From Pseudomonadota bacterium (lineage in GTDB: Bacteria; Desulfobacterota; JAPLJL01), in the NCBI GenBank assembly GCA_026388655.1, contig JAPLJI010000067.1, positions 1-64,000 of the forward strand: a stretch of DNA of 64,000 nucleotides. The letters run 5' to 3'. The notes below the pieces were generated by a model that saw only the letters and a list, made by a program, of their open reading frames with translations, did not search any database and was not told the DNA's origin. Below, in pieces: positions 51,192 through 59,491 of this stretch (position 1 is the first letter of the stretch; each line of letters opens with the position of its first letter). The translations under genes were made by a program, and so were the position numbers.

Positions 51192-51302
51192 AGTTTATAG
51201 ATTGTCAGTCATCCCTGCGAAAGCAGGGATCCAGGAATTTTCTAAAAAAACTGGATTCCGGCTTCCGCCGGAATGACAATAACAATTTAGGAGGAATTAA
51301 CT
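51192..51302. repeat. REP hairpin pair
   Basis: 'gtcatccctgcgaaagcagggatccag..ctggattccggcttccgccggaatgac' (51205-51280), the same REP type as at 40110-40179. RBS AGGAGG of the TauE gene follows at 51291. Confidence 0.6.
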
Positions 51303-51666
51303 GTGAGCAATATTGTACTTTATGTCCTCGTTGGTCTGGTCGCCGGGTTTTTCAGCGGCCTGATCGGGATCGGCGGGGGCGTAATCATTATCCCGATCCT
51401 GGTTTTGCTCTTCGGTCTCACGCAGCACCAGGCCCAGGGGACCACGCTGGCCCTTGCTCGTGCCTCCGGTGGGTTTGCTCGCGGCCCTGACTTATTACAG
51501 ACAGGGATATGTAAACCTGGAAATGGCCGCTTTGATTGCGGCGGGTTTCTTCCTGGGCGACCTGGGGGGCGCCCAGGTCGCGGTCGGGCTTTCCAGCGCG
51601 GTCCTGGAAAAGGTTTTCGGGGTTGCGCTTCTTTTGATTTCGGTCAAGATGATTCTGGGCAAATGA
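51303..51666 (+). pseudogene. TauE/SafE-family sulfite/organosulfonate exporter, frameshifted
   Basis: GTG 51303 behind AGGAGG. ORFs 51303..51698 and 51454..51666 are one gene. The frame VLVGLVAGFFSGLIGIGGGVIIIPILVLLFGL...GTTLAL breaks at CTTGCT (51453-51458); deleting one T gives LVPPVGLLAALTYYRQGYVNLEMAALIAAGFFLGDLGGAQVA...LISVKMIL, the TauE repeat. 363 bp without that base is 120 codons plus stop. One-base frameshift; could be mutation or assembly error. Confidence 0.72.
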
Positions 51667-51955
51667 TGAGATTTGTTTTATTGTCATTCCGGGCTTGACT
51701 AAGCCTGCCCCGTACTTGATACGGGGGAACCCAGTATATTTTTCTGTATTCCCACTCCCCGATTAATGACTTCGGGGACAGGTTTCGTGGGGATGACATG
51801 CGGGGAAAATTGATACTTCGACAGCGCCCAAACCCGGCCCTTTAGGGCGGGGAAAGAGGCGCCGCTCAGTATCAACCCTGAGCATACCCCGGGTTTTAGA
51901 CCGGGCAAGTCGAAGGGTTGATTCCTGCTCTACATGAATTAATAAGGAGGAAGAA
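51667..51955. repeat. intergenic DNA with long repeats upstream of cooS
   Basis: A GTCATTCC-type palindrome with a 'gggcttgactaagcctgccc' extension (about 51679-51780), then the repeat 'ttgatacttcgacagcgccc...gtcgaagggttgatt' (51809-51925), homologous to 34969-35118. cooS's own AGGAGG is at 51945. Confidence 0.6.
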
Positions 51956-53860
51956 ATGGAAGACAACCGGATTTCCTATCACGAGTCGGTTAGAAAAGCC
52001 TACGAGCGGATCAAAAAAGACGGCTTGACCAATATCTGGGACCGCTACGAGGCCCAGGGAATGGGGGGCAATCCCGACCAGCGCTGTCCTTTCTGCCTGG
52101 GAGGGGTTCGCTGCGACTTCTGCTCCAACGGACCCTGCCGGGCCGACGTGGCCAAGGACAAACGGGGCGTCTGCGGGATCACCGGCGACGGGATGGCGAT
52201 GCGGATGATGGTGCTCCGAAACGTCATGGGCGCCGCCACCTACCATTACCACACCGAGCAGACCTTAAAAACCCTGCGGGCCACCGCCCGGGGCAAGACC
52301 CCGTTCACGATCCGGGAGCCCGGGAAGCTCAAAAGCTTCTCCGAGCGCCTGGGGATCAGCATCAAGGGCTCCGACGCGGATCTCGCCCTCCGCCTGGCCG
52401 ACTTCGCCGAAACCGACTTCCATCGAAGCGCCGGGGAAGAAAGCCGGATCGTGGCCGCCTTGGCCCCGCCCGAGCGCCAGGACGCCTGGATCAACCTCGA
52501 TCTTTTCCCGGGCGGCATCTACGGGGAGATGATGCGGGCGACCAGTTCCTGCCTGACCAACGTGGACGGTTATTACGTGAGTCTGGCCCTGAAGGCGATG
52601 CGGCTGGCCGTGGCCACGGCCTACCAGTCCCAGATCGTGAACGAATACTGCCAGGATATCCTCTTCGGGATCCCCCGGCCCCATCCCTTCCGGGTGAACC
52701 TCGGGGTTCTGGACCCGGATTACGTCAACGTTCTTCCCAACGGCCACGAGCCCTTTCTCGGTTTTGCCATGGTCCAGCTGGCCCGGAAGCCCGAGTGGCA
52801 GGAGAAGGCCCGGGCCACCGGGGCCAAAGGCCTGCGCGTGATCGCGAATATCGAGACCGGGCAAGAGATGATCCAGCGCTGGAATACCGACGACGTGTTC
52901 TACGGCTTCACCGGCAACTGGATCATGCAGGAGGCGGTCCTGGCCTCGGGCGCGGTGGACCTGTTCGCTTGCGACATGAACTGCTCGATGCCGGTGGACC
53001 CGATGTACGCCCAGAAATACAAATTCAAGCTCGTCCCGGTGAGTGACCTGGTCGCTTTCGAGGGAGTGACCGAGCGGATTGATTACCTTCCCGAGAAAGC
53101 CGGGGTCCAGGCGGCCAGGCTTCTCGAAATGGCGATCGGCAATTTTAAGGAACGCCAGGCCTCGGTGGAGCCGATCCGGGGCCTCGGTGCCGGGGAAGCG
53201 GTGGTCGGTTTTTCGATTGAGAGCATCCTCGACGCCCTGGGTGGGAGCCTCGACCCGCTTCTGGGCGCGATTAAAAGCGGGGCTCTGCGCGGGGTCGCCG
53301 GCCTGGTTTCCTGCACCACCCTCCGGGATTCCGGCCAGGACGTCCACAGCGTCGCGGTGGCGAAGGAGCTGATCAAGCGGAACATCCTGATCCTTTCGAT
53401 GGGGTGCGGGAACGGGGCGATGCAGGTGGCGGGGCTTTGCCGCCCGGAGGCCCGGGAACTGGCCGGCCCGGGCTTGAAGGCGATCTGTGAAAAACTCGGG
53501 ACCCCGCCGGTCCTCTCCTTTGGGACCTGCACCGACACCGGGCGGCTGGCCGATCTCCTGTTGGCGGTTTCCACCGCCCTGGGCGGGGTTCCGCTTCCCG
53601 ATCTCCCGGTGGCGGCGGTGGTGCCGGAATATATGGAGCAGAAGGCCACGATTGACGCGGTTTTCGCCCTGGCCCTGGGGCTTTACACCTATGTGAACCC
53701 GGTGCCCACTGTCACCGGCGCGCCCAACCTGGTCAAGCTTTTAACCCAGGACCTGCCCGGGGTGACCGGGGGGATTCTCAACGTGGAGAAGGATGCGGTC
53801 AAGGCGGTGGACGGCATTCTCGCCCACATCGAGGCAAAACGGAAGAAGCTCGGGATCTAA
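51956..53860 (+). CDS. CooS-family [NiFeS]-CODH homologue with altered C-cluster ligands
   Basis: 634 residues, full length for CooS. By comparison with the C. hydrogenoformans CODH-II sequence as I recall it: B-cluster Cys53, Cys56, Cys61 and Cys73 are present; the D-cluster motif is CPFC-x5-C with Arg52 in place of the second D-cluster Cys and a Cys at 47 instead; C-cluster His264, Cys343, Cys453, Cys484 and Cys525 are present, and the active-site Lys563 too, but the Cys in the CCTGNE motif is Glu300 (IETGQE), and the catalytic His93 position is Tyr96 (YHYH). So this is a CODH homologue whose CO chemistry is uncertain. RBS AGGAGG. HAO-like gene follows 128 bp later. Confidence 0.85.
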   Translation: MEDNRISYHESVRKAYERIKKDGLTNIWDRYEAQGMGGNPDQRCPFCLGGVRCDFCSNGPCRADVAKDKRGVCGITGDGMAMRMMVLRNVMGAATYHYHTEQTLKTLRATARGKTPFTIREPGKLKSFSERLGISIKGSDADLALRLADFAETDFHRSAGEESRIVAALAPPERQDAWINLDLFPGGIYGEMMRATSSCLTNVDGYYVSLALKAMRLAVATAYQSQIVNEYCQDILFGIPRPHPFRVNLGVLDPDYVNVLPNGHEPFLGFAMVQLARKPEWQEKARATGAKGLRVIANIETGQEMIQRWNTDDVFYGFTGNWIMQEAVLASGAVDLFACDMNCSMPVDPMYAQKYKFKLVPVSDLVAFEGVTERIDYLPEKAGVQAARLLEMAIGNFKERQASVEPIRGLGAGEAVVGFSIESILDALGGSLDPLLGAIKSGALRGVAGLVSCTTLRDSGQDVHSVAVAKELIKRNILILSMGCGNGAMQVAGLCRPEARELAGPGLKAICEKLGTPPVLSFGTCTDTGRLADLLLAVSTALGGVPLPDLPVAAVVPEYMEQKATIDAVFALALGLYTYVNPVPTVTGAPNLVKLLTQDLPGVTGGILNVEKDAVKAVDGILAHIEAKRKKLGI

Positions 53861-53988
53861 TAAGAAGCTCAAAGCTCAAAGGTGAAAGGTCAAAGTAGTT
53901 GCCCGATTTATCGGGCTCCTTGGAAATGACGGGCGCAAGTCTCTTCCTTGATGAGGTCGGTTTTTCGGGAAGCAATAGTGGAGGAAAG
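53861..53988 (+). other. short leader before the HAO-like gene with a mini-hairpin
   Basis: At 53895-53917, GTAGTTGCCCGATTTATCGGGC, a small copy of the MITE core end. No terminator for cooS seen, so the two genes may be one transcript. Confidence 0.4.
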
Positions 53989-55166
53989 ATGAAAACGCTG
54001 ACTCCTGCTTTAACCTTCATCTTCCTGGTTTTTTGGGTGTTGACCGGGGGAACGGCGCGGGCGGAAGAGGTGGATTGCGCCGCCTGCCATAAAAAGGTCA
54101 CTCCCAATATCGTTTCGGACTGGGAGTTAAGCCAGCACGGGCAAAACCAGATTGATTGCTCGGCCTGCCATGGGAGCGATCACAAATCCGAAAAGGACGT
54201 GAAGAATGCCCGGATTCCCACCCCGGAGGTCTGCGCCGAATGCCACGAGGAGAAGGTCCGGGAGTTTAAAAACGGGAAGCACGCCCGAGCCTGGAGCTCG
54301 ATGAAGGCGATGCCCACCTTTCACTGGCAGCCGATGGTGATGATCGAGGGAATGAAGGGCTGCGGGGGATGTCACAAGATCGGCCTCAAGACCGAAGCCG
54401 AGATCAAGGAGCTTTCCAAGGCGGGAAGGGGATTCGGGATGGCCTCCTGCGACGCCTGCCACACCCGGCACCTGTTTTCGGTAGCCGAGGCGAGCCAGCC
54501 CCAGGCCTGCCAGACCTGCCACATGGGTTTCGACCACGCGCAGTGGGAGATGTATTCCACCTCCAAGCACGGGGTCCGCTACCTCCTGAAGCAGAACAAG
54601 ACCCTGCCCGAAGGCGCGGCCGCGCCCAAGTGCCAGATGTGCCACCTGCCCGGGGGAAACCACGCCAACCAGACCGCCTGGGGCTTCCTGGCGGTGCGAA
54701 TGCCCCTGCCCGAGGACAAACAGTGGGCGCGGGACCGCGCGACCTTGATGCAGGCCCTGGGGGTTTTGGACCCGGAGGGGAAACCCACCCCCCGCCTGGA
54801 GGTAATCAAAAAGGAAAAGGTGGTCCGCCTGACACAGGAGGAGTGGCAGAAGGAGCGGTCATCCAGACCGCGGATCGGATCATGGCCGAGGCGATCCGGA
54901 TCGTGGCGGATTTATATAAGGATGGCCTGTTCAAGAAGCCGAAGGAATACACCTTCGCCTACCCGGATCTCCTGACCTTCCACGATGCTACCACCCTGAT
55001 CGAGGAGAAACTTTTTCTGATGTTTTTCGAATATCGGATGCGCACCTTCCAGGGATCGTTTCACCTGAACCCGGATTACGCTTTCTGGTACGGCTACAGC
55101 AAGATGCAGCTCGACCTAGTGGAGATCAAGGACATGGCGGAGGAAATGAGGCGCCTGAAGAAGTAA
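53989..55166 (+). pseudogene. HAO-like multiheme cytochrome, one-base frameshift
   Basis: ATG 53989 behind GGAGGAAAG; signal peptide to about residue 24 (GGTARA). ORFs 53899..54975 and 54369..55166 are one gene: at 54855-54860 GAGCGGTC lacks a G, and adding it gives KERVIQTADRIMAEAIRIVADLYKDGLF.... Total 392 residues. Seven CXXCH motifs (CAACH, CSACH, CAECH, CGGCH, CDACH, CQTCH, CQMCH) and the HAO-type stretches GFGMASCDACHTRHLFS, MGFDHAQWEMYSTSKHG and a C-terminal GSFHLNPDYAFWYG. Families: hydroxylamine dehydrogenase/nitrite reductase. Deletion could be mutation or assembly error. Directly after cooS. Confidence 0.78.
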
Positions 55167-55433
55167 CCGGTTGCCGCAGGCTTTTCGATCAGATCCCGAG
55201 GCATTGTGGCCGAGGGAAGGCTGGAAAAAAAATGCGGATTGACGATTTACGAATGACGAATGACGATTTAAAAACAAAATCCCTGGATTCCCGCTCAAAA
55301 CACCGCGGGAATGACAACCTATTCCAATATCGGTCCCGACACTGACATTGACACCGGCACCGATACTAATAATTATCGATAAAGAGTTGACCTGCCTTAT
55401 TTCTTGCCATAAAATAATGGCAGGAGGTGAGCC
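55167..55433. repeat. intergenic DNA with repeats
   Basis: 'ttgacgatttacgaatgacgaatgacg' short-period run (55237-55264) like the one at 25873-26160, a REP (55278-55315) and a 'ccgacactgacattgacaccggcaccgatact' quasi-repeat (55333-55370). RBS GGAGGTG of the next gene is at 55422. Confidence 0.55.
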
Positions 55434-55706
55434 ATGGCAATTAACCAAAAAAACTTGCATGTTCCTCTATCCGAAAATCTTTATTCCCGCCTTCGCGAGA
55501 CAGCCGATTTAACCCAAAGGCCGGCTACGGAATTGGCCCGGGAGGCGATTCAGACCTGGCTGGAGATTAAAGAACGCGAAGCTCTACGTGAAAAAATTCA
55601 AGAATACGCGATGAAAGCGGCCGGAACGCTGGATGATCTTGATCCGGATTTAGAGGAGGCGGCTATTGAACATCTGACCTCATCACGAAAACGGAGGCGC
55701 AAATGA
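55434..55706 (+). CDS. ribbon-helix-helix antitoxin
   Basis: 90 residues. LHVPLSENLYSRLRETADLTQRPATELAREAIQTWLEIKERE is an RHH DNA-binding fold, followed by an acidic/basic C-terminus (DDLDPDLEEAAIEHLTSSRKRRRK). Antitoxin of a MazE-like module. The stop overlaps the toxin ATG (ATGA). RBS GGAGGTG precedes ATG 55434. It probably autoregulates with the toxin. Confidence 0.83.
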   Translation: MAINQKNLHVPLSENLYSRLRETADLTQRPATELAREAIQTWLEIKEREALREKIQEYAMKAAGTLDDLDPDLEEAAIEHLTSSRKRRRK

Positions 55707-56050
55707 AGCGGGGCGAGGTCTGGTGGGCCGAGTTGCGTCCGCGGTCGGGTTCAGAGCAGAAAGGGAATAGACCGGCCATAATTATCTCCCATGATGGTTT
55801 TAATTCGATACCGGGGTGGCGCTCGATCATCATTATTCCGGTTTCAACCTCCCCCCGCCAACTATTGAGGGGACCTACGTCCATTCCAATCCCGGCGGGT
55901 GAAGGGGGAATTGATCGTGATTCCGTTGCCCTTTGCCACCAGGTTACGACCCTTGACCGGGCCAAGCTTACTAAATGTCTGGGACTTTTATCTTTGCCAA
56001 TGCTGGAAAAGATTGAAGCCGGTCTAAAAGCCGCAATGGATTTATTATAG
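55703..56050 (+). CDS. MazF/PemK-family endoribonuclease toxin
   Basis: 115 residues. KRGEVWWAELRPRSGSEQKGNRPAIIISHDGFNS ... IIIIPVSTSP, the MazF/PemK barrel with the RPAIII strand, then LCHQVTTLDRAKL, the typical C-terminal segment. It cleaves mRNA. Overlaps antitoxin by 4 bp; the last base of the TAG stop overlaps the GTG of a third small gene. Confidence 0.88.
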   Translation: MKRGEVWWAELRPRSGSEQKGNRPAIIISHDGFNSIPGWRSIIIIPVSTSPRQLLRGPTSIPIPAGEGGIDRDSVALCHQVTTLDRAKLTKCLGLLSLPMLEKIEAGLKAAMDLL

Positions 56051-56271
56051 TGAAAGGAACCAAGAAGAAGGTAAGTATCGTGCTTTCCGAAAAACGGCAT
56101 CGGAGGAAGGCAGCGCTGGATTCCTACCGGGAGGGTTTAATCAGCCTGGGTAAGGTTGCGGAGATCCTCGGCCTTGATCCGGTCAGCGCCAGGCGCTACC
56201 TGAAGGAAAAGGGTATACCGATCCGGAGTCAGGATCTTCCGGAAATCCAAAAAGACGCGGACAATGCCTGA
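56050..56271 (+). CDS. UPF0175/HTH-like small protein downstream of mazF
   Basis: 73 residues from GTG 56050, overlapping the mazF stop. ALDSYREGLISLGKVAEILGLDPVSARRYLKEKGIPI resembles the UPF0175/HTH antitoxin segment 'YREGLISLGKAAELLGL'. The N-terminus is Lys-rich. It may be a third component or an independent antitoxin. Confidence rests on the overlap and the recognisable core. Confidence 0.6.
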   Translation: MKGTKKKVSIVLSEKRHRRKAALDSYREGLISLGKVAEILGLDPVSARRYLKEKGIPIRSQDLPEIQKDADNA

Positions 56272-56392
56272 GATTGTCTGGGCCGGTTTTCCGGTAGTTT
56301 GTCGGCCTGCCTCACTTCCCTCTTAAATTTGATCTGGTTTAGAATATCCCCGCGAAAACATGGGGATTCGAAAGACTGAGAAAGGAGGCCAC
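56272..56392 (+). other. upstream region of the thiolase gene
   Basis: No hairpin terminator seen. AAGGAGG (56380-56386) precedes ATG 56393. No promoter was recognised with confidence. Confidence 0.35.
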
Positions 56393-57583
56393 ATGAGAGA
56401 CGTCGTAATCGCCGGGTACTTAAGGACAGCTCAGTCCCGATCCCGACCCCGGGATCCGGAGCGAGACGTGTTTCATAAACTGCGGGCGGATGATCTCCTG
56501 GCCCGGCTGATGCCGGCACTGATGGAGAGATTGAAGCTCGATCCCAAGGAACTCGACGATTTTATCGTCGGTTCGGCCATGGGGATTATCGAAAACTGGA
56601 CCTATGGCGGCCGGCTTCCAGTGTTGCTGGCCAATTTCCCGGAAACGATAGCGGCTAAATTCGTGGACCAGCAGTGCGGCTCCTCCATGGCCGCGATTCA
56701 GATCGGCTACATGGAAATCGCCACCGGCAACGCCGACATGGTGATGGTCAGCGGGATGGAGCACATGACCCGGGTGCCGATGGGCGGGACCCCCGAGTCG
56801 CTTTCCCCCAACCTGACCCTGGCCTCCGAGGAAAAATTCGCCCACTGGGATTTCATGACCACGATGAACATGGGCTTCACCGCGGAGAAGCTTTCCGGTG
56901 AAGCTGGGGTCAGCCGGGCCGAACTCGACGCCTGGGGACTGCGGTCGCATCAGCTTGCCGCCAAGGCCCAGGCGGAGGGGTTTTTCAAAGGAGAGATCCT
57001 GCCGATCGAGGCCGAGCAGGCTGACGGCAGTATCCTGACGGTGGACACGGACCAGGCCGTGCGGGGGGATACCACCATCGAAGGCCTGGCCAAGCTGAAA
57101 CCCGCCTTCCGGCCCAACGGGATCATCACCGCCGGTAACTCCTCACCCCTGAACGCCGCGGCTTCCTGCATGGTGCTGATGGCGAAGGAAAAGGCCCAGC
57201 AGAAGGGGATCAAGCCCCTGGCCAAGATCAAGTCGATCGGATTCGCGGGGGTGGATCCTACCGTGATGGGCAAGGGCCCAGTCCCGGCCAGCCAGAAAGC
57301 CCTGAAGGCGGCGAGCCTGAAAGCGGGCGACATTGATTACTGGGAAATCAACGAGGCCTTCTGCATCGTGGCCCTCTACTGCATCAAGCAGCTCGGCTTG
57401 CAACCCGACCGGGTGAACGTGATGGGCGGCGGGACGGCCATCGGACATCCCCTGGGTGCGACCGGTTGCCGGCTGGTGGGAACCCTGGCCCGGATTCTCG
57501 AAGCGAAAAAGGCAAGGTACGGCCTCGCCAACGCCTGCGTGGGCGGCGGCCAGGGCGTGGCCACGATTATTGAAAGGGAATAA
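56393..57583 (+). CDS. acetyl-CoA acetyltransferase (thiolase)
   Basis: 396 residues from ATG 56393. Catalytic Cys is in FVDQQCGSSMAAIQ, the His in GGGTAIGHPLGATGCR and the second Cys in NACVGGGQG; the NEAFC motif (WEINEAFCIVALY) is present. Normal thiolase length. It condenses or cleaves acyl-CoA with acetyl-CoA. Followed 4 bp later by a small membrane protein. No other beta-oxidation genes are adjacent; the MaoC at 27.6 kb is the nearest relative in pathway. Confidence 0.88.
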   Translation: MRDVVIAGYLRTAQSRSRPRDPERDVFHKLRADDLLARLMPALMERLKLDPKELDDFIVGSAMGIIENWTYGGRLPVLLANFPETIAAKFVDQQCGSSMAAIQIGYMEIATGNADMVMVSGMEHMTRVPMGGTPESLSPNLTLASEEKFAHWDFMTTMNMGFTAEKLSGEAGVSRAELDAWGLRSHQLAAKAQAEGFFKGEILPIEAEQADGSILTVDTDQAVRGDTTIEGLAKLKPAFRPNGIITAGNSSPLNAAASCMVLMAKEKAQQKGIKPLAKIKSIGFAGVDPTVMGKGPVPASQKALKAASLKAGDIDYWEINEAFCIVALYCIKQLGLQPDRVNVMGGGTAIGHPLGATGCRLVGTLARILEAKKARYGLANACVGGGQGVATIIERE

Positions 57584-57587
57584 TCAA

Positions 57588-57797
57588 ATGAACGACGGGT
57601 CCAAAAAATTCTTATGGGGATTCCTGGCCGGGGTGTTGGTGACGGTGGTCTTTTTCTACATCGGGGGTTTCACCTTTTTAACCCGGGGAGGCAACCGGGT
57701 GGAAAAGGAGGTCAAAAAGACCGTCAGCGAAACCACCAACGCGGTGGAAAACGCCGCCGACAAGACCAAGGATTTCCTCAAGGAAAAAACGCACTAA
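57588..57797 (+). CDS. small membrane-anchored protein
   Basis: 69 residues from ATG 57588, only 4 bp after the thiolase stop. One TM helix (FLWGFLAGVLVTVVFFYIGGFTFL), then a charged, helical region EKEVKKTVSETTNAVENAADKTKDFLKEK, similar to LEA/YtxH-like amphipathic segments. Function unknown. Translational proximity suggests co-transcription with the thiolase. Confidence 0.65.
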   Translation: MNDGSKKFLWGFLAGVLVTVVFFYIGGFTFLTRGGNRVEKEVKKTVSETTNAVENAADKTKDFLKEKTH

Positions 57798-57992
57798 ATC
57801 CCCCCCTTCCTTCTCCCCTTGGGGGAGAAGGAGAGGATGAGGGGTGATGAGATGCTTAACGGTCCTCGATCGTGTGTCTTCCGCCTTGGTGGAATCCCGC
57901 TAGAGGAGGCAATTGTTTCTTTAAGCGTCGTATTGGCTGAAAAAAACGCAGGCTGAAGCCTGCGGCTACCTCTTGGCGGTGAGATTTGAGGG
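57798..57992. repeat. intergenic repeats between convergent genes
   Basis: 'ccccccttccttctccccttgggggagaaggagaggatgagggg' palindrome (57799-57844) and the REP-like palindrome CGCAGGCTGAAGCCTGCG at 57947-57964. These may act as convergent terminators. Confidence 0.55.
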
Positions 57993-58550
57993 TCAGCGAA
58001 AGCCCCGGATAAAATCCCCCGCCTTGATCGCCCGGATGATCCCGTCCCGGTCGCGCGGGCCCTCCACCTCAATCCAGGCCCAGCCGCATTCGTCGGCGTG
58101 GTGGGAATCGTCGGTCGCCACCTTGGGCAGGGGAATCTCGCGGACGTTGTATTGGGCGTAGTAGCGCCCCTTGTGGGTCACCTCGATCGCGTCCACCTTC
58201 AGGGTTTTGTTGACCACCTCGATCCGCCGGAGGACCTCCGGGATCTCCATCCGGTATTGCGCCGGGTGGTTGAAGATAACGAGAAGCTCGGTATCCCCCC
58301 AGATCTTGGAGATATGGGCGTAATTGATCTCGGCCCATTCCACTTCCAGGCCGTTGAAAACGATGAAATCCCTGTCCCCGTCCGGCAGGGCGGCGAAGTA
58401 TCTCTGGTTGCTCCCGACCTGGTAATCGTGATCGGTGAAGGCCAGGAAGCCGAAGTCCAGGTCCCGGTAGACCTTCAGCATTTCCGCGGGAGCCAGACTC
58501 CCGTCGGAGAGATTGGTGTGAATATGCAGGGCGCCTTTGATATAAGGCAT
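57993..58550 (-). CDS. PHP-domain phosphoesterase
   Basis: 185 residues. KGALHIHTNLSDGSLAPAEM is the HxH metal motif; LAFTDHDYQ the second; VIFNHPAQY and TDDSHH further His/Asp ligands, so a trinuclear metal site is likely. The family cleaves phosphoesters (histidinol phosphate, DNA 3' ends) and this length suggests the stand-alone form. It stands alone on the minus strand. RBS not strong. Confidence 0.8.
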   Translation of the reverse strand: MPYIKGALHIHTNLSDGSLAPAEMLKVYRDLDFGFLAFTDHDYQVGSNQRYFAALPDGDRDFIVFNGLEVEWAEINYAHISKIWGDTELLVIFNHPAQYRMEIPEVLRRIEVVNKTLKVDAIEVTHKGRYYAQYNVREIPLPKVATDDSHHADECGWAWIEVEGPRDRDGIIRAIKAGDFIRGFR

Positions 58551-58822
58551 ATCAAATCAAATCCCAATTACCAAATTCCAATAACCAAACCCTTCGACTA
58601 CGCTCCCTTCGACTCACTAAGGTTCGCTCAGGGCCTGCATGGCAGGCAATTACCAAATATTAACAACCGAGCTGGAAACTTCAAACTCGAAACCTTAGAA
58701 CTTTGAACCTTGAACCTTGAACCTTAAACTCTACGATGAAAGGCTTTAGCCTTGCGGAAGGACTTGTTATTATCTATCGGAAAGAAATAACCAGGTTTTC
58801 CAGCATCCGAGGAGGACAGGAA
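58551..58822. repeat. intergenic low-complexity DNA
   Basis: 'caattaccaaattccaataaccaaaccc' (58563-58592), the 'cttcgact..ggttcgctcagggcc' repeat (58593-58637) and 'ctttgaaccttgaaccttgaaccttaaactc' (58701-58732). RBS GAGGAGGACAGG precedes hypB at 58823. Confidence 0.6.
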
Positions 58823-59491
58823 ATGGCAGAGATCAAGGTAATCCAGTCAATCATGAAAGAAAATGACAGGGTGGCGGAAGAAAACCGCCAGTGGTTCGAT
58901 AAGAACCGGGTCTTCACCATCAACCTGATGAGTTCCCCCGGTTCGGGCAAGACCACGATCCTGGAAAAAACCGTGGCCCGGCTCAAGGACCGGTTCAAGA
59001 TCGGCGTGATCGAGGGGGATATCTACACGAGCGCGGACGCCGACCGCCTCCGGCCCCTGGGTATTCCCCTGGTTCAGATCAATACCGGGCCCTTCGGGGG
59101 TGACTGCCACCTTTCCGCGGCGATGATCCGGGCCGCCCTGGACGGGTTCAACCCCGGGGAGATCGAGCTGCTTTTTATCGAGAATGTCGGCAACCTGGTC
59201 TGCCCGGCCGAGTTCGAACTCGGGGTGGAGCGCGATGTGGCCATTCTTTCCATCGCCGAAGGGGAGGACAAACCCCTTAAGTACCCCCTGCTTTTCCGCC
59301 GGGCCCACCTCTTGCTGCTCAGCAAGATGGATCTGCTCCCGCACCTGCAATACGACCGGAAACTGGTCGAAGAGAACGTGAGAAAGATCAATCCCAAGCT
59401 TCCGATCATCCCGGTATCCGCCAAAACGGGGGAGGGTTTCGATTCCTGGATCGAGTGGATTGTGGCCCAGATGAAGAACGGAAAGAAATAA
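58823..59491 (+). CDS. hypB: HypB, hydrogenase/urease nickel-incorporation GTPase
   Basis: 222 residues from ATG 58823 (GGAGGACAGGAA upstream; the track's 58736 start is 87 bp too early). P-loop INLMSSPGSGKTT, switch region VQINTGPFGGDCHLSA, Walker B IENVGNLVCPAEFELG, guanine motif KMDLLPHL and VSAKTGEGF are all intact. The N-terminus lacks the His-rich nickel-storage stretch of some HypB. No hypA, hypCDEF or hydrogenase genes in view. It may serve hydrogenase or CODH maturation. Confidence 0.88.
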   Translation: MAEIKVIQSIMKENDRVAEENRQWFDKNRVFTINLMSSPGSGKTTILEKTVARLKDRFKIGVIEGDIYTSADADRLRPLGIPLVQINTGPFGGDCHLSAAMIRAALDGFNPGEIELLFIENVGNLVCPAEFELGVERDVAILSIAEGEDKPLKYPLLFRRAHLLLLSKMDLLPHLQYDRKLVEENVRKINPKLPIIPVSAKTGEGFDSWIEWIVAQMKNGKK

